Origin: Photorhabdus sp. CRCIA-P01
GTDB taxonomy: Bacteria; Pseudomonadota; Gammaproteobacteria; Enterobacterales; Enterobacteriaceae
Assembly: GCF_003545805.1 (NCBI RefSeq)
Contig: NZ_NMQR01000001.1
Location: 62,001 to 126,000, forward strand
DNA length: 64,000 nucleotides
Direction of reading: 5' to 3'
A program made the translations under genes and the position numbers. Shown in pieces: positions 1-8,393 of this stretch; within the stretch, counting starts at the first letter, position 1, and the number at the start of each line of letters is the position of its first letter. The notes below the pieces were generated by a model. The model was not told the DNA's origin. It was given only the letters and a program-made list of their open reading frames with translations, and ran no database searches.

Positions 1-929
1 ATACCGCGTCCAGGGAAAATGAGGTTCGCCCTTATGATCCCAATACCCAACGCCGTGTTATTCGGGAACGTCTGCAAGCACTGGAAATTATTAATGAACG
101 CTTTGCTCGTCATTTCAGGATGGGATTGTTTAACATGCTCCGCCGTAGTCCTGACATTACAGTCGGTGCAATAAAAATTCAGCCTTATCATGAATTCGCC
201 CGTAACCTGGCAGTACCGACCAACCTTAACCTGGTTCATCTGAAACCATTGAGAGGAACAGCGCTGTTTGCATTCGCACCAAGCCTGGTTTACATCGCGG
301 TGGATAACCTGTTTGGTGGTGACGGACGTTTCCCGACCAAAGTGGAAGGTCGTGAATTCACCCATACTGAACAACGAGTGATTAACCGGATGTTACGTAT
401 GGCGCTGGATTCCTATCGTGATGCCTGGAGTGCCATTTTCAAAATTGAAGTGGAATATATCCGCTCTGAAATGCAGGTAAAATTTACCAACATTACGACA
501 TCACCGAACGATATTGTGGTGACAACGCCATTTCAAGTGGAAATTGGTGCGTTGAGTGGTGAATTTAATATCTGTATTCCGTTTGCCATGATCGAACCCC
601 TACGGGAACGTCTGACCAATCCACCGTTGGAAAATGTCCGGCAAGAAGATAGCCTGTGGCGAGAAAGCCTGGTAAAACAGGTTCAGCATTCAGAACTAGA
701 ATTAGTCGCTAACTTTGCTGATATTCCGCTAAGGCTGTCAAAAATCCTGCAACTCCAGCCGGGGGATATCTTACCTATTGATAAACCCGAACGCCTGATC
801 GTTCACGTCGATGGTGTGCCCGTGCTCACCAGTCAGTACGGAACATTAAACGGGCAATATGCCCTGCGTGTCGAACACCTTATTAACCCTGTTTTAAATG
901 CTCTGGATGAGGAACAGCCCAATGAGTGA
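1..929 (+). CDS. fliM: Flagellar motor switch protein FliM (5' end outside window)
   Basis: FliM is the middle layer of the flagellar C-ring; it binds CheY-P and sets rotation direction. The reading frame is open from base 3, and its first residues already match the conserved RPYDPNTQRR segment of enterobacterial FliM, so the internal ATG at 120 is not the start. About 30-45 N-terminal residues, including the CheY-binding peptide, lie outside the window. The middle domain carries FGGDGRFPTKVEGREFTHTE, and the C-terminal SpoA-like region ends in GTLNGQYALRVEHLINP. It overlaps fliN by a few bases, as expected within one operon. Identification is by strong resemblance to the E. coli protein. Confidence 0.97.
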   Translation, partial: TASRENEVRPYDPNTQRRVIRERLQALEIINERFARHFRMGLFNMLRRSPDITVGAIKIQPYHEFARNLAVPTNLNLVHLKPLRGTALFAFAPSLVYIAVDNLFGGDGRFPTKVEGREFTHTEQRVINRMLRMALDSYRDAWSAIFKIEVEYIRSEMQVKFTNITTSPNDIVVTTPFQVEIGALSGEFNICIPFAMIEPLRERLTNPPLENVRQEDSLWRESLVKQVQHSELELVANFADIPLRLSKILQLQPGDILPIDKPERLIVHVDGVPVLTSQYGTLNGQYALRVEHLINPVLNALDEEQPNE

Positions 930-1341
930 TGCTAAGCAACCCACAGATACCGCTTCAACCGGATCTGCCGAAGATATGTGGGCAGAAGCTCTGGAACAAC
1001 AGGCCGCGCAACAACAAACCTCTGACAGTAGCGCGGCGATTTTTGAATCTCTGGAGCCTCGGGATACACTGGCCCACTTATCGGATATCGACCTAATCCT
1101 GGATATTCCGGTCAAATTATCCGTAGAATTGGGCCGGACAAAAATGACCATCAAACAACTACTGAGATTATCTCAAGGTTCAGTGGTTTCCCTTGATGGC
1201 CTCGCCGGGGAGCCATTGGATATTTTAATCAATGGATATCTGATTGCTCAGGGTGAAGTTGTGGTTGTATCCGATAAATACGGTATCCGTATCACCGATA
1301 TCATCACCCCTTCTGAACGTATGCGTCGCCTGAGTCGTTAA
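922..1341 (+). CDS. fliN: Flagellar motor switch protein FliN
   Basis: FliN forms the bottom of the C-ring and helps dock export substrates. The product has 139 residues, close to the 137 of E. coli. The N-terminus is acidic and variable (MSDAKQPTDTAS, with DMWAEALEQ), followed by the SpoA domain with DIDLILDIPVKLSVELGRT and GEPLDILINGYLIAQGEV, ending in ITPSERMRRLSR. A longer frame opens at 898, but the ATG at 922 gives the family-standard N-terminus MSDAK. The start lies 8 bases inside fliM, indicating translational coupling. It is followed after 1 base by fliO. Confidence 0.97.
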   Translation: MSDAKQPTDTASTGSAEDMWAEALEQQAAQQQTSDSSAAIFESLEPRDTLAHLSDIDLILDIPVKLSVELGRTKMTIKQLLRLSQGSVVSLDGLAGEPLDILINGYLIAQGEVVVVSDKYGIRITDIITPSERMRRLSR

Positions 1342-1342
1342 T

Positions 1343-1795
1343 ATGGCTTTCCAGCCCTCTCTGCATCATGGCGCGGCAGAACCTGCCGCGCAAACCCAAG
1401 CGGTGGCTCAAGTAGCCACTTCCGCCCCCCTTCCCGCAGGTCAGACACTGATGCAAGTCAGCAGTGCTCTGGCGGGAGTGTTGCTATTGATTTTCACTCT
1501 CACTTGGTTAATTCGCCGTATGGGGCTATTTTCCAGCAAAGGGAGAACTCAGCAACAATTAAGTATCAAAGCCAGTTGTTCTTTAGGACAACGTGAACGT
1601 GTCGTCATTGTGGAAGTTGAAGATAACTGGCTGGTACTGGGTGTCACTGCTCAGCAAATTAATTTATTACATCAGATGCCAATACCTGAATCCAACCGTG
1701 ATAACACCGAGGGGCAAGCTATAAAACCCGCGCTGTTTGGTCAGATTTTAAAAAATACGCTGATGCGACAAGGCAAAAGTGATGAAAAAAATTAG
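1343..1795 (+). CDS. fliO: Flagellar export-gate accessory protein FliO
   Basis: FliO is a membrane protein that assists assembly of the FliP-FliQ-FliR core of the flagellar type III export gate. The 150-residue product has an Ala/Gln-rich N-terminal tail, one membrane segment near residues 34-56 ([20 protein letters not shown] region), and a cytosolic domain with [20 protein letters not shown], characteristic of FliO. It begins 1 base after the fliN stop and overlaps the start of fliP. FliO is the least conserved protein of the operon; here position and topology support the call as much as sequence. Confidence 0.92.
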   Translation: MAFQPSLHHGAAEPAAQTQAVAQVATSAPLPAGQTLMQVSSALAGVLLLIFTLTWLIRRMGLFSSKGRTQQQLSIKASCSLGQRERVVIVEVEDNWLVLGVTAQQINLLHQMPIPESNRDNTEGQAIKPALFGQILKNTLMRQGKSDEKN

Positions 1796-2561
1796 TTCTC
1801 TCTTTATGACAAGGGATAAATTTGCCATGTCATTCCGTCTAGGGATGGCACTCGCCGCGCTTATTTTACCAATGGATGTTGCGGCACAGTTGCCGGGGAT
1901 AATCAGCCAACCGCTGGCAAACGGCGGGCAAAGTTGGTCACTACCGGTTCAGACGTTAGTTTTTATTACCGCACTGACTTTTATTCCCGCGGCCTTGCTC
2001 ATGATGACCAGTTTTACCCGCATTATTATCGTGTTGGGTTTACTGCGTAATGCTTTAGGCACCCCATCAGCGCCACCCAATCAAATTTTACTTGGACTGG
2101 CGCTATTTATGACGTTTTTCATTATGTCACCGGTTTTCGATAAAGTTTATCAAGATGCTTATCTGCCTTTCAGTGAAGATAAAATTAGTCTGGAAACCGC
2201 TTTAGAAAATGGCGCCAAGCCACTACGGCAATTTATGTTGCGTCAGACAAGGGAAAACGATTTAGCGCTGTTTGCTCGTCTTGCTGATCAGCCACCATTT
2301 GAAACCGCCGATTCCGTTCCTATGAGAGTATTAATGCCGGCATTTATCACCAGTGAACTGAAAACCGCTTTTCAGATTGGTTTTACACTGTTTATCCCAT
2401 TTTTGATTATTGACCTGGTGGTCGCCAGCGTATTGATGGCGTTGGGGATGATGATGGTACCCCCCGCGACTATCTCACTGCCCTTTAAACTCATGCTATT
2501 TGTCTTAGTTGACGGCTGGCAATTACTGCTAGGTTCTCTAGCACAAAGTTTCTATGGTTAA
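1782..2561 (+). CDS. fliP: Flagellar export-gate protein FliP
   Basis: FliP forms the main ring of the FliPQR export channel in the flagellar basal body. The mature part is highly conserved: [20 protein letters not shown], then [20 protein letters not shown], and near the end [20 protein letters not shown]. There is a cleavable signal ending around VAA-QLPG and several membrane segments. The start is uncertain. GTG at 1779 and ATG at 1782 overlap fliO and have an AAGG about 8 bases upstream. An internal ATG at 1827 would give a 21-residue signal peptide closer to the E. coli length. Confidence 0.95.
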   Translation: MKKISSLFMTRDKFAMSFRLGMALAALILPMDVAAQLPGIISQPLANGGQSWSLPVQTLVFITALTFIPAALLMMTSFTRIIIVLGLLRNALGTPSAPPNQILLGLALFMTFFIMSPVFDKVYQDAYLPFSEDKISLETALENGAKPLRQFMLRQTRENDLALFARLADQPPFETADSVPMRVLMPAFITSELKTAFQIGFTLFIPFLIIDLVVASVLMALGMMMVPPATISLPFKLMLFVLVDGWQLLLGSLAQSFYG

Positions 2562-2581
2562 CCTGAAAAGAGGCAGACATT

Positions 2582-2851
2582 ATGACTCCTGAATCAGTAA
2601 TGGCATTGGGAACAGAAGCCATGAAAGTCGCGCTGGCGCTCGCTGCGCCGCTGCTTTTATCGGCTTTATTATGTGGTTTAATTGTGAGCTTGTTGCAAGC
2701 TGCAACACAGGTTAACGAAATGACGCTGTCATTTATTCCTAAAATTCTGGCGGTATTTGTCACTACCGTTATCGCCGGCCCTTGGATGCTAAACCTATTT
2801 CTGGACTACATGCGTGAACTCTACAGCAGCATACCCGTGATAATTGGCTGA
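2582..2851 (+). CDS. fliQ: Flagellar export-gate protein FliQ
   Basis: FliQ is the small two-helix subunit of the FliPQR export gate. The 89-residue product matches the family size and begins MTPESVMALGTEAMKVAL. It has two hydrophobic hairpin segments, around residues 17-38 and 54-75, joined by the polar TQVNEMTLSFIPK region that is a FliQ hallmark. It lies 20 bases after fliP with an AGAGG-like ribosome-binding sequence, and 2 bases before fliR. Confidence 0.96.
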   Translation: MTPESVMALGTEAMKVALALAAPLLLSALLCGLIVSLLQAATQVNEMTLSFIPKILAVFVTTVIAGPWMLNLFLDYMRELYSSIPVIIG

Positions 2852-2853
2852 TT

Positions 2854-3636
2854 ATGATCTCTTTTAACAGTGAAATGCTGATCCAGTTTGTCAGTGAATT
2901 TTTCTGGCCGCTGGTTCGGGTGCTTGCGCTGTTCAGTACTGCACCACTATTTAGCGAAAAACAGGCAACTAAGAAAGTCAGAATCGGACTGGCAGTGATG
3001 GTAACGCTGCTCTTGATGCCAAACCTGCAACCTGCGCAAGTGCCTATTTTCTCTGTTGCGGCATTCTGGGTGATGCTGCAACAAATCCTAATTGGCGCAT
3101 CGCTTGGCCTGACGATGCAAATTGCCTTTGCCGCGGTGCGTCATGCCGGAGAAGTAATTGGTTTACAGATGGGGCTTTCATTCGCTACCTTTTTTGATCC
3201 CTCCGGCGGCCCCAATATGCCTATTTTGGCACGAATCTTTAACCTCTTGACCTTACTGTTATTTCTGGCTTTTGACGGTCACCTGTGGCTATTATCGGTT
3301 CTGGCGGATACATTTCAAGTTCTTCCGGTACAACCACTGCAACTCAGCGCTCAAGGATTTTTACTGCTAGCACAAAGCGCCAGTATGATATTTATCAACG
3401 GCATGATGCTGGCTCTACCATTGATAACGCTATTATTAACACTAAATTTATCATTGGGGATTTTAAACCGGATGACACCACAACTTTCCATCTTTGTGGT
3501 CGGTTTTCCGTTAACACTGACTACCGGTATCTTGGTACTCACACTTTTAATCCCGATGTTAGCGCCATTTACCGAGCGTATGTTTAGTGAATTATTTAAT
3601 CGACTGGCGGTCATTATCAGTGGAATGGTTATTTAA
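2854..3636 (+). CDS. fliR: Flagellar export-gate protein FliR
   Basis: FliR completes the FliPQR channel. The 260-residue product is a multi-span membrane protein; recognisable segments are FFWPLVRVLALFSTAPLFSE, VIGLQMGLSFATFFDPSGGP and LNRMTPQLSIFVVGFPLTL. It follows fliQ by 2 bases and is the last gene of the operon: the next 211 bases hold no gene. In many enterobacteria rcsA or the flg genes follow; here an accessory block intervenes before flgL. Confidence 0.96.
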   Translation: MISFNSEMLIQFVSEFFWPLVRVLALFSTAPLFSEKQATKKVRIGLAVMVTLLLMPNLQPAQVPIFSVAAFWVMLQQILIGASLGLTMQIAFAAVRHAGEVIGLQMGLSFATFFDPSGGPNMPILARIFNLLTLLLFLAFDGHLWLLSVLADTFQVLPVQPLQLSAQGFLLLAQSASMIFINGMMLALPLITLLLTLNLSLGILNRMTPQLSIFVVGFPLTLTTGILVLTLLIPMLAPFTERMFSELFNRLAVIISGMVI

Positions 3637-3847
3637 AATCGAAACCATTCCAAAAACCCATAAGTATTACATACTGCATAAACCATACTATTTAATGCTG
3701 TAAAATTTTACCGATAAGTAAGAGAAAAGCGCATCTTAGTGTTTTAACTATATAATAGATTTTTAACAACAGCTAAAAGCTTATTTTTCAAAGATGTTAT
3801 TAACATAGAAAAAGAAAATAAGCTAATTGGATCGGAGCAGTAAGTTA

Positions 3848-4255
3848 ATGAATATAGAACAAGTGTTATATAATGCCGCAGTTAACTTAATTGAAAAACG
3901 ATATCCAAAGGGATGGGGTGGTGCAGCCGCAGTACGGACAGAATCGGGTAAAATTTTAACCAGCATTGCTCCTGATACCAAAAATGACGCATTATCCCTT
4001 TGTATGGAAGTTGGCGCCTATTTAGAGGCACATAAATTGAATGAAGCAGTAACACATTCTTTATGTCTTTGCCGTGAAGATGCGGGTTGTGAATATATCA
4101 TTTTGACACCCTGTGGAATATGTCAAGAGCGTCTGGTTTATTGGGGAAGCGCCGTAAAAGCAGCGGTGACTAATGAAAAAAATGAACTCTTATTTAAAAC
4201 CATACGTGAATTACAACCTTATCACTGGTCAGCCGTTAATGGAGAAAAGCTCTAA
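3848..4255 (+). CDS. Cytidine-deaminase-fold protein, blasticidin-S-deaminase-like
   Basis: A 135-residue zinc-dependent deaminase of the cytidine deaminase superfamily. The zinc/catalytic signature is visible as C52-M-E54 and, downstream, P88-C89-G-I-C92. This gives three cysteine ligands and the proton-shuttling glutamate, as in tetrameric CDA and blasticidin S deaminase. The spacing and short length are closer to blasticidin-S-type enzymes than to the longer enterobacterial Cdd. A frame extends upstream to a TTG at 3827, but ATG 3848 has a GGAG about 10 bases before it and gives the expected N-terminal helix. Its substrate cannot be read from sequence. It stands alone between fliR and an ERIC element, and looks like an accessory insertion. 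Confidence 0.75.
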   Translation: MNIEQVLYNAAVNLIEKRYPKGWGGAAAVRTESGKILTSIAPDTKNDALSLCMEVGAYLEAHKLNEAVTHSLCLCREDAGCEYIILTPCGICQERLVYWGSAVKAAVTNEKNELLFKTIRELQPYHWSAVNGEKL

Positions 4256-4337
4256 TATATGTGATTTATTTTAACTTGGTTATTCTGCTTTATTCCTGAG
4301 TATTAAAGCGGTTAATACTCAGTTATTTAAGAAAACT

Positions 4338-4466
4338 ATATACCCTTCATCCTTCAAGTTGCTGCTTTGTTGGCTGCTTTCACTTACCCCAGTCACATAG
4401 TTATCTATGCTCCTGGGGATGCGTTCACTTGCCGCCGCGCTGCAATTTGAAATCTATTGGGTATAT
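4338..4466. repeat. ERIC element, copy 1
   Basis: Enterobacterial repetitive intergenic consensus (ERIC/IRU) element of about 129 bp. The ends ATATACCC and GGGTATAT are inverted repeats, and the core contains GCTCCTGGGGAT and the complement of the CCAGTCAC/CTGGGGTGAG block typical of ERIC. Four related copies lie at 9386, 25960, 27877 and 53269. ERICs are non-coding MITE-like elements that can fold into long RNA hairpins. Here it lies in the 551-base gap between the deaminase gene and the restriction-modification genes; the rest of that gap is AT-rich with no gene seen. Confidence 0.93.
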
Positions 4467-4679
4467 TTAATTCAAAACAACAATTTTATGTTTTAAAAAA
4501 ATATAATATTAAAAAAACATAACAATAATTCAATCATTAAAACACCATTAATTTATAATTCCATCCAATTATAATTAAAAATAATCATCATTATTTTCAT
4601 TTCTTATTTAACTAATTTAAACCTAAATAAACTCACCAAATACCTATTAGAATTCATGTTATACAATATAGTCAATATT

Positions 4680-4712
4680 GGTACCGTCACCCATGTTTTT
4701 GTGCACGGTACC
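4680..4712. terminator. Hairpin between convergent genes, possible bidirectional terminator
   Basis: GGTACCGT (4680-4687) is complementary to ACGGTACC (4705-4712), with a loop of 17 bases. On the plus strand it is followed by TGTTATTTCTTAT; on the minus strand by a run less rich in T. It lies between the plus-strand deaminase gene and the minus-strand methyltransferase gene, so it could end either transcript. Confidence 0.45.
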
Positions 4713-4806
4713 TGTTATTTCTTATACTTTTAATATAGCGATCAGAATCTATTGATAATAGTTGTATTGATTAAAAAAAATTATCAATATCCGTCCATTG
4801 GTCTGG

Positions 4807-6894
4807 TCATTTAAGCGATATCTTTTTACGCTGAACACATGTTTCAACAGACCACTTAACCAGGTCAATAGTCGATTCTCTATCCATTCGAAGGCATGAA
4901 GCAACCATAATTGCCTGGGAACAAGCAATTACAAAGCAGTCCCCTGAACTTAGGTTTCTTTCAACAACGTCGAATCGTTCAACATAGTCACTGAACCGGG
5001 AAAAGATTTCGTCCTGTGGGTTCTCAATTTTTGGCGGGTTAACTTCTTTTTTACAAACCAAGATTGCATCAAGATTGATAGGTTCTTTTGCAGCGCTTTT
5101 AGGGCTGGCAACAGACATTTCAGCTTTTACCGGATGAGCAGCTACAATATCAAAACCGGCTTTAGTGACAGAATCGTATATTGCCATCCAGCCGTCTATC
5201 GTCGAATGATGATAACTGAAACACAAGAGGCCATCTTCTTTAAGCACTCGGTTGCATTCCTTAAAAATACTGCAAATTTTCCTTGTGAAACTTTCATTAT
5301 CCCTATCTTGAACTTCGTTTTCATGTGATGAATCTTTCCTGTTTAAGTATTCGTATTCACCACTAAGAGCATTAGAAAGCCAAGCATAGAAAAAGTCACT
5401 CAATTCACTATAGTGAACAAAATCAAAATACGGTGGATCAGTAACTACAGCATCAACCGATGAATCAGGGATGGGAAGTGAAGAACTGTCCGCATTCAAA
5501 ATCAAAGCACCTTGAGAAGCGTTTTTGAACGTTTCCCATGATTGAGTAACATTTACCCTTATCGGATCACTACAAACGACTTTCTTTGAAAAACATTTTA
5601 CCCCATTGTTTTCAATGAATACTTCAAATGGTTCATCAAGATAGGTTTTCGCCTTAATCAAACGACTTTCAAATAATGTCGAAAATGTACCGCTGCTTTT
5701 TCCCAGTGTTCCCCATACACTATTTTCTAATGGTGTTCTCTCTGGTTTCAAAATATGATTCGAAAACATATGACGAACAGCACCAGTACCTTCCCCCTTA
5801 AAACTGCAAAACAGGTTATTAAATTCAAGTGTTCCGCTAAACAAGCAAACAAAATGATCTCGAATCACCTTGTCTTTAATCTTCAATATCCGCTGAAGCA
5901 ATAATCCAAGGCATAACAATTGACGTTCATTAAAGAAGTCACGCCAATGATTGTAGTTATATCCGCGTGCTTGGTTCGTGTTATATCCGAGTCTAACTTT
6001 CATAGTGGGTAATGGAAGATCGCCTTTGATCAGGGAAAGACGTTCACGCGTTTCATTAAAAAGGTCGTAGTCATATTGGGTCGGTTTGATATAGACCTTT
6101 TCACCGGCTTCGTTAAGCGCCATAATGGCATACAATTTATGCTTTGGTGGATGCTCTTTGCAAGATACCAATTCCTTGATTTTGTATTCATGACCTCTAC
6201 TGTCAACAATTTTTGTCCCCTTGGCAGGTCCATTTTGCGGATTAAAGTTATATGAGCAGCAAGGACATTTAATGTCAGTACTATTGTATTTCTCCACAAT
6301 AATAGATTCGCATGATGGGCACCATATTTGCGAATCCGGTTTCTTGCTAGCGTAGGCATTTTTACTGAATACATAACTTGAAAACAACGGGATTTCTTCG
6401 CCCTCTGGCGTGGCAACAACCTTCACCCAAAAATAGTAAAGTGCTGGCGTGGATTTTGAAGCGCCGGGAACCATTGTTGTATAGTAGGAAAGGATTTCCT
6501 CTTTTACATCCCGTTCAATGGATTTAAATTCTTTTTTCAGTTCATTTATATTCACGCTAGCCATTGCTTGTGTGACTAAGAATGTACTAACTGGGTTAAC
6601 ATCACATCCTATAATACTTGCTCCAAGCTTTGCCGCTTCCCCCAATGTAGTTCCTGAACCCATAAAAGGATCAAGCACAACCTTTCCAGTATGTTTTTGG
6701 TATTCGTAAAAATCCTTCCATTGACCCTCAGTAAGAGCACCAGAAACAATAGAACGGAATACGCTTCCTAAACGCTTCGCCCACCATTTATGAATGTGGT
6801 AAATAGGACGGTTAATTTCCTTTCTGTAACTTTCGATTTCCGCAATTGGATCAATCTGCTCAAAAGGGAAATTATTTTCAATTATATACTTCAT
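4807..6894 (-). CDS. DNA methyltransferase of a restriction-modification pair
   Basis: A 695-residue AdoMet-dependent DNA methyltransferase. Motif I is DPFMGSGTT at residues 75-83, followed by the acidic loop IIGCDVNP. The catalytic motif is DPPY at 486-489, marking amino (N6-adenine or N4-cytosine) methylation. The 400-residue insert between them carries two CxxC pairs (C192/C195 and C210/C213), a likely zinc ribbon, and should include target recognition. The N-terminus has YHIHKWWAKRLGSVFR, a motif known from large DUF1156-type methylases. It starts 1 base after the stop of the upstream gene, a predicted endonuclease, so the two form an operon and a likely type II system. The recognition sequence is not predictable here. 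Confidence 0.85.
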   Translation of the reverse strand: MKYIIENNFPFEQIDPIAEIESYRKEINRPIYHIHKWWAKRLGSVFRSIVSGALTEGQWKDFYEYQKHTGKVVLDPFMGSGTTLGEAAKLGASIIGCDVNPVSTFLVTQAMASVNINELKKEFKSIERDVKEEILSYYTTMVPGASKSTPALYYFWVKVVATPEGEEIPLFSSYVFSKNAYASKKPDSQIWCPSCESIIVEKYNSTDIKCPCCSYNFNPQNGPAKGTKIVDSRGHEYKIKELVSCKEHPPKHKLYAIMALNEAGEKVYIKPTQYDYDLFNETRERLSLIKGDLPLPTMKVRLGYNTNQARGYNYNHWRDFFNERQLLCLGLLLQRILKIKDKVIRDHFVCLFSGTLEFNNLFCSFKGEGTGAVRHMFSNHILKPERTPLENSVWGTLGKSSGTFSTLFESRLIKAKTYLDEPFEVFIENNGVKCFSKKVVCSDPIRVNVTQSWETFKNASQGALILNADSSSLPIPDSSVDAVVTDPPYFDFVHYSELSDFFYAWLSNALSGEYEYLNRKDSSHENEVQDRDNESFTRKICSIFKECNRVLKEDGLLCFSYHHSTIDGWMAIYDSVTKAGFDIVAAHPVKAEMSVASPKSAAKEPINLDAILVCKKEVNPPKIENPQDEIFSRFSDYVERFDVVERNLSSGDCFVIACSQAIMVASCLRMDRESTIDLVKWSVETCVQRKKISLK

Positions 6895-6895
6895 A

Positions 6896-7744
6896 TTATT
6901 TTGTTAACACTGGCATAGAAATAGACGTACGAAGTTTTGCTGTACGTGCTTTGCAGTCAGCAAAAATATCTTCAATTAGAACAGGTTCAACAGATTGATC
7001 AGGTTTTCCATTATCAATGATATTGTACAAAAAGTTATTTTCGTAAATGTCATACCTTGATACTTCTTCTGTAGCCAAGTACGATATCTGAAGATTTTCA
7101 CAATCAAATTTTTTCGCTACAAAAACCTTTCTTGTATGAAAACACTTTAATTTGTAATTTAGTGGATTAGGGTACGTATACATTGCCCGATGACGAACAG
7201 AGCCTTCACCGTACGGACCATGGTTATACCCGGTTTGGTTCGCAACTTTGGCTTTCTTATAAAGATTAAAGTCATAGTTGATGAAATCACCGTGCATCAA
7301 AATAAAAGTTACAATACTGCTACTGTCATTGCTCAATAGTGAGTACATGTAATAACAAGGAATATCGACTGTTGTATTGCCCATCTTTATCAAAGCAGTT
7401 CCACACGGCAAGCAACTATTGTAATCCATAGTAAGACCACGTGCATCAGCGCCACTCGGCTTCTGAATTAGCTTTTTAACTTCAACCCCAACAATGATAC
7501 CCGTTCGCTTATCACGAATAATAATATCAGGGGTAGTCAGCTTACCTGAACGAACAACTTCCAATTCAGGAAATGCTTGTTGAAGTTTTTGTTCAATCAA
7601 ACAATCAAAAGGATCGTCTTGAACTGTACCAATCAAGGAAGGCGCACGTAGGTCAATAGGTATAACGCCATTATCATTAATCTGACCATAAAAGTGATCG
7701 TAAACAGCTTTCATTATTTGATGTTCATTGTGGTACATGCGCAA
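6896..7744 (-). CDS. Putative type II restriction endonuclease (PD-ExK fold)
   Basis: A 282-residue protein preceding the methyltransferase. The pattern TPDIIIRD followed by GVEVKK gives D73 and E88-x-K90, a PD-(D/E)xK nuclease core with the expected 14-residue spacing. Nothing else is family-specific to my eye; the rest has HGPYGEGSVRHR and many Tyr/Asn residues. The start at 7744 is supported by AAGGA six bases upstream. Overlap-like coupling (1-base gap) to an amino-methyltransferase gene supports a restriction role: it would cut the sequence the partner protects. The alternative is a nuclease-like accessory subunit. Confidence 0.7.
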   Translation of the reverse strand: MRMYHNEHQIMKAVYDHFYGQINDNGVIPIDLRAPSLIGTVQDDPFDCLIEQKLQQAFPELEVVRSGKLTTPDIIIRDKRTGIIVGVEVKKLIQKPSGADARGLTMDYNSCLPCGTALIKMGNTTVDIPCYYMYSLLSNDSSSIVTFILMHGDFINYDFNLYKKAKVANQTGYNHGPYGEGSVRHRAMYTYPNPLNYKLKCFHTRKVFVAKKFDCENLQISYLATEEVSRYDIYENNFLYNIIDNGKPDQSVEPVLIEDIFADCKARTAKLRTSISMPVLTK

Positions 7745-7753
7745 TCCTTAAGG

Positions 7754-7852
7754 TTATTTTTTAATATTGATTATTGTTTTCAACCGCTTCCATAATTCGT
7801 TACTTAAATCACGATATCCTTCTTCATTGGGATTAGATAGAAAGTTGAATCC
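7754..7852 (-). pseudogene. Possible C-terminal remnant of an unidentified gene
   Basis: Upstream of the endonuclease gene, in the same direction, a 32-codon stretch is open between a TAG at 7853-7855 and a TAA at 7754-7756. It reads like the tail of a real protein, with NPNEEGYRDLSNELWKRLKT. It has no start codon. It could be the end of a lost third gene of the restriction-modification island, or chance. Confidence 0.3.
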
Positions 7853-7885
7853 CTAGCCATTTTAAGCGTTATACCGTAACGATTT

Positions 7886-8092
7886 TTGAAAAAAAGATCA
7901 AAAGGGAAATCAAATAACACAGTAATTAGGACTAAAAATGCAATTATTCTGGACACCAGAGGCTATTCAAGACCGCGAGGAGATATCTATGATGTTGCAG
8001 GTAAAACAGTACGTATCCTCCGTGTACTACATACCATACCGCCAGACAATGGCCCAAATCTTGACTTGCTCCCGCCGCTAAGTCACAAATGA
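7886..8092 (+). CDS. Small hypothetical protein
   Basis: A 68-codon frame from a TTG start at 7886. The product is basic at the N-terminus (MKKRSKGKSNN) and contains NAIILDTRGYSRPRGDIYDV. I do not recognise it. No clear ribosome-binding site precedes the TTG. The stop codon falls inside an imperfect palindrome (CCCGCCGCTA ... TAGCGGGGG, about 8072-8107). The protein may be a fragment. The following 250 bases to the flgL terminator are AT-rich with no gene seen. Confidence 0.3.
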   Translation: MKKRSKGKSNNTVIRTKNAIILDTRGYSRPRGDIYDVAGKTVRILRVLHTIPPDNGPNLDLLPPLSHK

Positions 8093-8345
8093 CGCTAGCG
8101 GGGGCTTCTTATGATCCCTATTAGCGAGGGCCAATAGCTTTCTTTTAGTCGTAACCCTCTTTATCCTTCCAACGAGTCTTCGATACAAAACTACTTTGAT
8201 ACTTTTGATAATTAGGATTTTTAGTATGATATAATAATAACAATATTAACCGTTAACAAAAAAATATCTACAGGCGGGAAATTAACTAAAAACGGAGAAG
8301 CAGGATTAATATAATAAATAATTATTTGGGATATTTAATTGAGAA

Positions 8346-8371
8346 AATCGCTGGCCTGAAAACCAGCGATT
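8346..8371 (-). terminator. Terminator downstream of flgL
   Basis: AATCGCTGG (8346-8354) and CCAGCGATT (8363-8371) form a perfect 9-bp stem with an 8-base loop, 22 bases past the flgL stop. On the minus strand the stem is followed by TTCTCAATT, a modest T run. Confidence 0.65.
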
Positions 8372-8393
8372 AAAGTAAAAAATAAAAACCGAA

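Noticed and set aside
120-929. ATG at 120 as the fliM start
   Set aside because: The frame upstream encodes conserved FliM sequence (RPYDPNTQRR) to the window edge.
3700-3722. ACCGATAA resembling a sigma-28 -10 box upstream of the deaminase gene
   Set aside because: No TAAA-like -35 element stands 15 bases upstream, and the -10 deviates at its first base.
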